DNA from: Chitinophaga tropicalis
GTDB lineage: Bacteria; Bacteroidota; Bacteroidia; Chitinophagales; Chitinophagaceae
NCBI RefSeq assembly: GCF_009758205.1
Contig: NZ_WRXN01000022.1
Span: forward strand, 1-54,885
Reading direction: 5' to 3'
DNA length: 54,885 bases
Shown: piece after piece, positions 44,873 to 52,295 of the stretch
Position numbering within the stretch: the first letter of the stretch is position 1
How the letters are laid out: each line of letters begins with the position of its first letter
Notes under the pieces: generated by a model
Seen by the model: only the letters and a program-made list of their open reading frames with translations
Told to the model about the DNA's origin: nothing
The model's database searches: none
Program-made: the position numbers and the translations under genes

Positions 44873-47800
44873 TTACTTTTTAATTGCGGACCATGTATTA
44901 CCGGTTCTCGGAATAACGTATCCATTCTCTCTCAGCAAGTCAAGTTCCAGGGAGTAAATAGTTCTTATTTCTTCTCCGAATTCATTTAACTGAGGCACAC
45001 CATTCTCGAATCTCTTAAGGTTTGAAATCAGGTTAGGATCAGAAACGAACCTGAACCGGTCTCCTCTCTTTATTGCTTCTTCCATCCATGGCTTGTTTAC
45101 TTTTATCCAGAATTCATCAGTTACTGCTTTCCAGAACCTGCCATCCAACAGTTTTGTCGCCGCAGCTCCTGCTGCATCAGCATCCAATCCTTTTGCTATA
45201 AAGTTTTGCGTTTCAGCTGCCAGCTTGTCTGCAGACCTCAGATATTCATACTTATTCTGTGTTGCAATCCACTGATCAGATCTTAACATATTTATTCCGC
45301 CATTGCGTTCACCCATTGCAGAAGTGTTTCCAAGAATTTTCTTCCAACGGCTAAAGTAAACTGTATTTACATCTTCAAGTACTCCTGTTACTGTGGTTGT
45401 TCCCTCATATAATTCAATTGAAGAGCCCCCAAAGATCGGCTTCTTCATATTAAAAAGCTCGAAAAATTTACCTTTTGAGTACCGGGCCATGACCTTGCTG
45501 CCTTGCGCTATTTCTACAACCCCATCGGCAAGTACTGTGGTTTTTACTTTACTTCCCAGTTCTATAAAATCCTCTCCTACAGCTATCTCCCTGCCTACTT
45601 TTATAGCCTGTGCATCACTGACAGCGCCTTTAGGGTCCAACCACCTAAATCCTCCTTCAGCTTCAATTGCACCATTATCATACAGCCTTACCAATCCAGG
45701 GCTTGCCGCCAGCGGACGGTTCAGTGTCTTACTTAATGCCTGTGCAGATTCCAGGTTGGCGCAAGATACCAACACCAGTTTACTTTCAGCGGAAATATTC
45801 TGTTCTTCTATCCAGCGGGCAAGAGAATTATGGGGAATTTCAATATCTACGCCATTATGCAATACCTTGTATGTGCTACCTTCTCCATGTACAAGTATAT
45901 AGAAGAAGTCCCCATCAGCTCCCTTACTTATCCAACCGGTTGCTTTGCCAAGATCTTCGCCCAATGTCACAGAACGTTCCCCTATCTGAGCAGCGTCCAA
46001 TGCCTGTTTCTCTGCCTGTAATTCTGCAGCTGCCAATAAATTCTCCAGCTCACCAATTCCTTTCAGGCCAAAAGCTTCCAGTTTTTCTGCCAGCTCCGGG
46101 TTGGTTTTCCTCAGCGTTTCAAGATCAGAAGCTTTCCACTCGTTATAAGCTGTCTTTAATTCCTGTATGGATATCTTGTAAGGTACACGAACTTCAGCCA
46201 GACCGTAAAGCAGACGCACCCCCTGTCCTATAGCCAGGTATTTATTAACCGTATGCCATTTCTCGATGAATGCTTTACCCGATTCTGTTTTACTTAATGC
46301 TTCCTGTTCATTCAGAATATACAGGTTCCCGCTGGCAACGATCAGGTCTGCAGTTGCCCACAAATAAGTCCAGAAAGTAGCTCCTTTTGTTCCAAGCTGT
46401 TTTGCAGCTAACGTTACTATCAGCTTATTTAACGCTACATTGATATCAAAATTCTTATAGTTATTTGTGATATAACCAAGGAAAAGTGCCGGCGCATAAG
46501 TATCCGTTATATTCCCTTCTTTGGTATAAGACAATAATCTTATCAACTCAAAAGGACGGGTTCTGAATGTCTGATGGAGAATATTGAGCGTACAGTTATT
46601 ATCACGGAAAGAAACCGCAACTCTTCCATACTGGTCGTATATCGGCGCTTCCATCGGTAATGTATAATGTATTGTATTAACTCCTTCTCCATTATATGCA
46701 TGAGTAACAAAAACTTTTGCCTGTCTAGCCATCTCATACCAGAAATTGCAATCCCTGCCATTCATACTGTGCTGCACTTTGCCGGCTGCCAGGTCAAATT
46801 CATCATAAATAGTGGCCCACTCTATAGCAGATTTACTCCTGATAAACAGCTGCGACATTGCACTGAAATATTCTGTCAACTCATCACCATCAATAGAAGA
46901 GAATATAGTGGCCAGTAAACCAGTACTGTCTTTATCAAAACGGCTGAGCATGTCCTTCACCTGGTCATCAGGAGTACTTCTGATCAGTTTTATGATGGAC
47001 ATTTCATCATCATCTCCAACAACAAACCCGTCTGAAATATTCCTGATCAGTTCAAACCTTTCGTCTACGCACAGGAAATTCTTCATATTCTGCTCACTCA
47101 CACTTTCCATGAGATCGTCCAGTTTGGAGCTTTTCGGATTAACATAGTATTCCTTCAGCACATTCTGTACATCAGCAGGTTTATTTTCAAGCTTCAGCGT
47201 ACATTCAACACATTCTTTTCCTTCTATAGATTTGACGCCTATCAGTTTCCTGTTATTATCCTTAAATGGTATTTCATCAAAAGCAGTGTATTTAACAGCC
47301 TTAGCCTGGTATATACCTGAATAGATGGCCAACTGGCATTTAGAGAACTCCACACCTGCCACTACAAGCCGTTCACCTGTCTGTTCTTTAAACGAATAAG
47401 CAGTATTGCCAGAGTAGAAACCGCTGAAGGTACCATCGCCGGAGAATCTGGCACCCCAATAAGTATTTCCTTTATTAAATCCTGTGATAACTCCAATGGC
47501 ATCTTTTGACATGCCAGACGCGTTAGAAGTACCTATTACGACCAGATAACCGCCGAATGAAACTTTAAAGTCCTTACCCAACCTGATAATCCGTCCATCA
47601 GGAACTACATAGTTTATACTGTCGTTATCCAGGTAATCTGCATCCGGCACATCCTTCAGCAATCGGTCCTTAATAAGGAAGTAGTTATTATAGAAAAGCG
47701 TACTCTCACCATCATCTTCAAAAATGCCCCATACGCTTCCCGGATCATGAACAATGTTCCACTGGTATTTCAGTAACTCATAACCGCTGTTATAATCCAT

Positions 47801-50494
47801 CAGGTTTTCAGTAGTGGCCTTAGGTAATCCAATACCGGCACTGAAGGTATGTTCAAGGGTGAAATCACCATGTCCAATCTCATGCGCTACGGTGCGCCCC
47901 ACTTTCTCTGATGCTACCCCTTTGGAGAAGATAAAGCCAAACTGACTCTGACGTGGCATCTTGCCTGCCAGGTCACCATCAGACTGCGCTACTTCATTTA
48001 TCACAAACAGATAGACAGTATTATCATCTATGTCATGAGACTTCTTATAGGCTTTCTTCATTGCCTTCTCCTCTCCGGTAAAGCCGTTGCTCAGGAAAGC
48101 GCTCTTACTATCCTGTAATGCTTTATCGCCGTTAAGGTCCCAGCTCATATCAGAACGGAAGCTTTCATCTACCTCTACTGTGTAGCTTACGCCTATCTTC
48201 TCATAAGCCGTTTTCAGGCTGCTCTCTATCGCAGATACAGGTACTGTAGTGGTTTCTCCGATCGGGATCAGTTTTACCTTCTTCTGTAAGGTGCCATAGC
48301 TAACCACCAGCAGCTTGCCTATGCTGGTATAACCGCCACCTGTTTTCGGGAAAACGGCATATACTTCCTGCGCATCTCCCGCAGGACCTCCTGTAATAGT
48401 TATCTTATAGGTGCTTCCTTCCTTGCTGGATGGATAGAAGATACCCTTACCACTTACAAACTTCAGACTGTCAGCCACTCCCGTTGCACCATTCTTCAAC
48501 GTGGCGATCGCTATATCCTGTACGCCTGGTTGTATGGCTTTCGCACTTACTCTGTACTTGCCTTCTGCCAGCAGTTCATAACTGCTATCCAATACAGGTT
48601 TACCGGCATAACTGTCTTTCCATGCGTCAAAGGCATACTTACTGTCAGATGGTGCGCTGAACGTTACCTCGCCTTTATCCAGCTGTAAGGTGTTCAATGC
48701 GGCCAGTGCGGCGGCATTGCCCGCCAGGGAAGAATCCCGTTTACCTGCGGAAGTAACTTTACCACTCTTATCTATATTATAAAGGTTACCTCCTGCATCC
48801 TCTAACACAAGCGGTAATGTCTTGCCTTTATCCTTGTAGTTGATCACTTCTTCCGCTCCTGTCTTGCTGTCTTTCAGTGTGATCGTGCTGGCAGTAGTAT
48901 CTACCCTGATATCTGCGGCTGAGAAGATGTACAGGTTAGTCTTAATGTCAGGAACAATATCGCCCGTAACTACCTGACCTACATCATTACCGCCACGCTG
49001 TTCATCCAGCTTATCCTTCACAAACTTGTCTATTCCTTCTGTGGCAGCATACATCTCTCCTTTGGTTACAAGCATATCACTGTTGATCGTGATGTTCTTA
49101 AACTCCATCTTCAGACCTATACCAAAGCCAGGAGTGATCACGCGACCAACACCGGAGAAAGTTCCGTTACCTCCACTCACCTGCGTCAGCAACACATCAA
49201 AATGACCTATTCTTACGATGTCTGTTATTTTGGCGGCTGCCAGCGGAGTATTGTTCGTTGTAGCATTTACAGGCGTAGCATCGCCACACACAAAAGGTTT
49301 CAAGGTGTCTGTGGTGATGGTCACCAGGTCACTGTAAGCACCATAAACGCCTGCTACTCTCCATTGAAGGCGGGCTTCATAACTACGCCCCGGTTCAAGG
49401 CTGTTAACTGTAAAAGCAGTATCCTTCTGCTTCTCCTCTGTCAGCCAGTCAAATTCTACCCCGTTCTTTTTAGTAGCACGGTATTGCAAACGGTAAGCTT
49501 CTACTGTATAAGCAGCATCTGAAGGCGCCAGCGGCCAGGACAGGCGGATGCTGCGCTGTCCGTTGGAACGGCCTGATAATGTCGGTTTGCCGATGTTAAA
49601 CTGAGCAAACGGGTTATTACCCAGGTAAGTGAACGTACAGCTCTTGCTCAGACCCTGGTTGCTGAAAAGGTCACGCCCGCTCTTATCGCGGGCCTGTACT
49701 GTCCATACATATTGCATGCTGTCTGTCAGCAGCGGTTCTCCCGGGCCGTAGACAAGCGTATTACTTTCTGTTGTGATGGTGTAGATGGGGCGGGCTGTTC
49801 GCAGAATATAATCAGGGTTGCTGCCGGCGGGTTTTATCTCATATAAAGAGAACACATACTCTGTTCCACTGCCTGGCAATGGATTGGGAGAGTTACGTGT
49901 GCTCCAGTTGAAGTTCATAAACTGGGGGTCACGCTTCTCTACCCTGCTGCCACAGATGGGCAGGTTCAGTAGAGGCGGTTCGCTTTTCTGGAAGAAGAAC
50001 ACATTGGCGCCTACATTACTTACCTGTACCTGGGAACGGCGGTAGTCGTAAGCTGTGAAGCTGACACGGTATGCGCCTTCCGGAAGGGATTTGGTGCGTT
50101 CGTATTCATCGCGGCTAAAGCCTCCGCTGAACTCAATATTAACAGAGTTCAGGTAGTCATACAGCTCTGTGCCTCCTATAATAGTAGGAACACCAGGGCT
50201 CAGCGTCAGTGGTTTAGGGGTAAATGAAGGGGCTGTCCGCATAATTACCGTACCGTTCCGCTCTACAGTCATCTGTAGTCTTACATCGTAAGAGGGTCTG
50301 GTCAGGTCATTCTGAACCAGTATCACCCGTAATTTATCGCTGCCCGGTACTGCATAGTCGGGAAGGTAAACGCTGTAAGGCGGGATGATCTGGGTGCTCG
50401 CTGAAACTGGGAATTGCTGGGCGCGGGCTGTCTGCTGTAATATAAAGAATGACAGCAGGCATAACAGGTATCGGATTATACGGGACATGATCAA
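44873..50494 (-). CDS. Giant toxin-like protein: FnIII, HExxH metallopeptidase, His/Cys autoprocessing-like domain, C-terminal effector
   Basis: 1873 residues. Signal peptide 1-26 (YLLCLLSFFILQQTARAQ). Residues about 27-300 form a beta-sandwich head similar to the TANFOR-type heads seen in Bacteroidota surface proteins (IIPPYSVYLPDYAVPG). A fibronectin-III-like region follows (about 300-395), then a long beta-rich part. HEIGHG at 871-876 (HExxH, with a plausible third ligand in EHTF) marks a zinc metallopeptidase domain. His1536 (ILVHGEGS) and Cys1578 (LVLVSCANLES) fit a C80-like autoprocessing cysteine peptidase. The last about 170 residues (from DVNTVYFSRW) are an unassigned effector-like domain. 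There is no T9SS sorting tail. The gene overlaps the barrel gene upstream by 4 bp and is followed 4 bp later by the candidate immunity gene. Toxin identity is inference from architecture. Confidence 0.7.
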   Translation of the reverse strand: MIMSRIIRYLLCLLSFFILQQTARAQQFPVSASTQIIPPYSVYLPDYAVPGSDKLRVILVQNDLTRPSYDVRLQMTVERNGTVIMRTAPSFTPKPLTLSPGVPTIIGGTELYDYLNSVNIEFSGGFSRDEYERTKSLPEGAYRVSFTAYDYRRSQVQVSNVGANVFFFQKSEPPLLNLPICGSRVEKRDPQFMNFNWSTRNSPNPLPGSGTEYVFSLYEIKPAGSNPDYILRTARPIYTITTESNTLVYGPGEPLLTDSMQYVWTVQARDKSGRDLFSNQGLSKSCTFTYLGNNPFAQFNIGKPTLSGRSNGQRSIRLSWPLAPSDAAYTVEAYRLQYRATKKNGVEFDWLTEEKQKDTAFTVNSLEPGRSYEARLQWRVAGVYGAYSDLVTITTDTLKPFVCGDATPVNATTNNTPLAAAKITDIVRIGHFDVLLTQVSGGNGTFSGVGRVITPGFGIGLKMEFKNITINSDMLVTKGEMYAATEGIDKFVKDKLDEQRGGNDVGQVVTGDIVPDIKTNLYIFSAADIRVDTTASTITLKDSKTGAEEVINYKDKGKTLPLVLEDAGGNLYNIDKSGKVTSAGKRDSSLAGNAAALAALNTLQLDKGEVTFSAPSDSKYAFDAWKDSYAGKPVLDSSYELLAEGKYRVSAKAIQPGVQDIAIATLKNGATGVADSLKFVSGKGIFYPSSKEGSTYKITITGGPAGDAQEVYAVFPKTGGGYTSIGKLLVVSYGTLQKKVKLIPIGETTTVPVSAIESSLKTAYEKIGVSYTVEVDESFRSDMSWDLNGDKALQDSKSAFLSNGFTGEEKAMKKAYKKSHDIDDNTVYLFVINEVAQSDGDLAGKMPRQSQFGFIFSKGVASEKVGRTVAHEIGHGDFTLEHTFSAGIGLPKATTENLMDYNSGYELLKYQWNIVHDPGSVWGIFEDDGESTLFYNNYFLIKDRLLKDVPDADYLDNDSINYVVPDGRIIRLGKDFKVSFGGYLVVIGTSNASGMSKDAIGVITGFNKGNTYWGARFSGDGTFSGFYSGNTAYSFKEQTGERLVVAGVEFSKCQLAIYSGIYQAKAVKYTAFDEIPFKDNNRKLIGVKSIEGKECVECTLKLENKPADVQNVLKEYYVNPKSSKLDDLMESVSEQNMKNFLCVDERFELIRNISDGFVVGDDDEMSIIKLIRSTPDDQVKDMLSRFDKDSTGLLATIFSSIDGDELTEYFSAMSQLFIRSKSAIEWATIYDEFDLAAGKVQHSMNGRDCNFWYEMARQAKVFVTHAYNGEGVNTIHYTLPMEAPIYDQYGRVAVSFRDNNCTLNILHQTFRTRPFELIRLLSYTKEGNITDTYAPALFLGYITNNYKNFDINVALNKLIVTLAAKQLGTKGATFWTYLWATADLIVASGNLYILNEQEALSKTESGKAFIEKWHTVNKYLAIGQGVRLLYGLAEVRVPYKISIQELKTAYNEWKASDLETLRKTNPELAEKLEAFGLKGIGELENLLAAAELQAEKQALDAAQIGERSVTLGEDLGKATGWISKGADGDFFYILVHGEGSTYKVLHNGVDIEIPHNSLARWIEEQNISAESKLVLVSCANLESAQALSKTLNRPLAASPGLVRLYDNGAIEAEGGFRWLDPKGAVSDAQAIKVGREIAVGEDFIELGSKVKTTVLADGVVEIAQGSKVMARYSKGKFFELFNMKKPIFGGSSIELYEGTTTVTGVLEDVNTVYFSRWKKILGNTSAMGERNGGINMLRSDQWIATQNKYEYLRSADKLAAETQNFIAKGLDADAAGAAATKLLDGRFWKAVTDEFWIKVNKPWMEEAIKRGDRFRFVSDPNLISNLKRFENGVPQLNEFGEEIRTIYSLELDLLRENGYVIPRTGNTWSAIKK

Positions 50495-52275
50495 AATGAA
50501 TAGGTATAGTTAATAGTACTTGTCAACTCATTATAACCGGGCTGGGAAGCAGCTGCTCCCCTTATCATCCACATGATGGTTGCCCCGATATTATGTGACT
50601 GTTTATTAAAGAATTTCTTAGTTCCTTCTCCTCCTTCTGCACCTTCAGACTGTTTGGGTTTAGGGGAATAATTAAAATTCAGGCCGGCGTTGAACAGCGT
50701 GCTGTTTGTCTTCACTGTCGCATTCTCAACGGTTGTGGTCGCCTGTGTCACGTTATAGGCAGAATTAAACCCGGCACGGAATGTCTTTTCAAAGAACTGC
50801 TTATTTACGTTCACGCTCGGCCCCATAAAGGTAGTGTTCAACCCACTCGCAGTGTTCTTGTAATAGTTCACTCCACCACTCATAGAGAGCGACTGTGGCT
50901 GCAGATTATAAGAATAGCTGACATTGGAAGTAAAGAACTTGCTGAGCTGCGGGTCCGCATCTTCTGCACTGCTTCTGTCGCTTGCATACTGGTAGGATGT
51001 ATTGAAAGTAATAGCGTGCTGGCGATCTTTGGTGCCTGTACGATACATCACCATTCCATTATAGGTATTGTTCACCTGGTAAAAATCCAGTGTATCCAGC
51101 GGGTTGTTGAAATAAGGATCTACCTGCGGACGAACACGTGTATAATTGCTGAAGTTGGAATAACCACCGTTGAAAGCCCAGTGTTCATTAGGTACCACAC
51201 CTGCATTGGCATTCACCACCCAACGGCGGGCATCGCTTGTCTTGCTATGGTCAAGGTTGTTGGTCTGCACTCCCACATTACCGGCAAGGCTGATCTTTCC
51301 TCCAAGCAATTGCAGGGTAGGCGCCACCGTGATATTCCTCATATCGTTCACTACGTTATAAGCCCCCAGCGTTACATAGTCCGGCGCCACACGTTCATAA
51401 CGCAGCTGGATGGTATAGAAGCTGCCGGTATATCCCAATCCTGCCTGTATAGCGTCAAAATAACGGGTACTGGGCGTGGGTGACAGGAAATGATTCAGGA
51501 AGTTGGAAGTGCCCCTGCTGCTGTCAAAGGCATCCTTCTCTGAGCGAACATCGCGGTTCAATGCAGACACTGAATATTCAACATCCACGAAAACGCGTTT
51601 CGCAATGCTCTGACGCACGTTAAAAGCAACAGCTACGTTCTCTCTGGGCGTGATAGTGGCATCGTCAGGGATATAGGGGATGGAGCTGGCATCGTCCTTA
51701 GCCCTGAAGAATGAAATACCATAGGCATTACCATTATCTTCATAACCTATTTTAAGGCCGTATCCTTTCCGTTCAAAGGCCGCGCGGCTATAACTCTCCG
51801 GCTTCGCAACGTCAAAAGGCACAGCTTTCAGCAGAGTACCATACATTGCTGAGACACGCCATTTATCGGGTGATAGCTCCACTCCTACTCCATTGAACAT
51901 ATGCCCGGCCAGGGTATAGTTACTGAAGGTCATGCTTGTGGTACCGAAGTAGGCCCTTGCCCATTTATAGGAAGGTGCAAAACGGAACTGGTTGAAGGGT
52001 TGTGAATAGTTCTGGCCCTGGTTGCTATAACTAAAAGAAAATGGCATATCATAACCAAACATGTTGATATTGATGTTACCATTCAGGTACCAGGCCATAG
52101 GGTCTCTACGGCTTTCAATGCCGTTCGCATTGTAAAGCGTGGTGCTGGCATTGATGGAGCCGCTCATGCGGACGCCCTTTTTGACTCCCAGCTGGTCCAG
52201 TGCCTGGGACCGGGCGCCTGCTGAAACAATGATCAGCGATAAGGTTACCAGAGTACAGCGTAAATTTAGGTTCAT
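50491..52275 (-). CDS. Outer membrane beta-barrel protein of the SprB/toxin operon
   Basis: 594 residues; signal peptide 1-24 (TLVTLSLIIVSAGARSQ). The rest is typical outer membrane barrel sequence: alternating strands rich in Y, F, N and G (FGYDMPFSFSYSNQGQNYSQPFNQFRFAPSYKW, QAGLGYTGSFYTIQLRYERV, SQYQYASDR) and a last strand ending TINYTYSF with the aromatic C-terminus required for barrel insertion. It is larger than PorP/SprF (about 300 residues), and I do not recognise a named family. It sits between a SprB-repeat protein (21 bp before) and the toxin-like protein (ATGA overlap, 4 bp), so its translation is coupled to the latter. It may anchor or transport one of the two. Confidence 0.75.
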   Translation of the reverse strand: MNLNLRCTLVTLSLIIVSAGARSQALDQLGVKKGVRMSGSINASTTLYNANGIESRRDPMAWYLNGNININMFGYDMPFSFSYSNQGQNYSQPFNQFRFAPSYKWARAYFGTTSMTFSNYTLAGHMFNGVGVELSPDKWRVSAMYGTLLKAVPFDVAKPESYSRAAFERKGYGLKIGYEDNGNAYGISFFRAKDDASSIPYIPDDATITPRENVAVAFNVRQSIAKRVFVDVEYSVSALNRDVRSEKDAFDSSRGTSNFLNHFLSPTPSTRYFDAIQAGLGYTGSFYTIQLRYERVAPDYVTLGAYNVVNDMRNITVAPTLQLLGGKISLAGNVGVQTNNLDHSKTSDARRWVVNANAGVVPNEHWAFNGGYSNFSNYTRVRPQVDPYFNNPLDTLDFYQVNNTYNGMVMYRTGTKDRQHAITFNTSYQYASDRSSAEDADPQLSKFFTSNVSYSYNLQPQSLSMSGGVNYYKNTASGLNTTFMGPSVNVNKQFFEKTFRAGFNSAYNVTQATTTVENATVKTNSTLFNAGLNFNYSPKPKQSEGAEGGEGTKKFFNKQSHNIGATIMWMIRGAAASQPGYNELTSTINYTYSF

Positions 52276-52295
52276 ACTTATTTCAGTTGTGGCTT

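Noticed and set aside
50491..52275. PorP/SprF partner of the SprB-type adhesin
   Set aside because: PorP/SprF proteins are about 300 residues; this one is 594 and shows no shared motif by eye.
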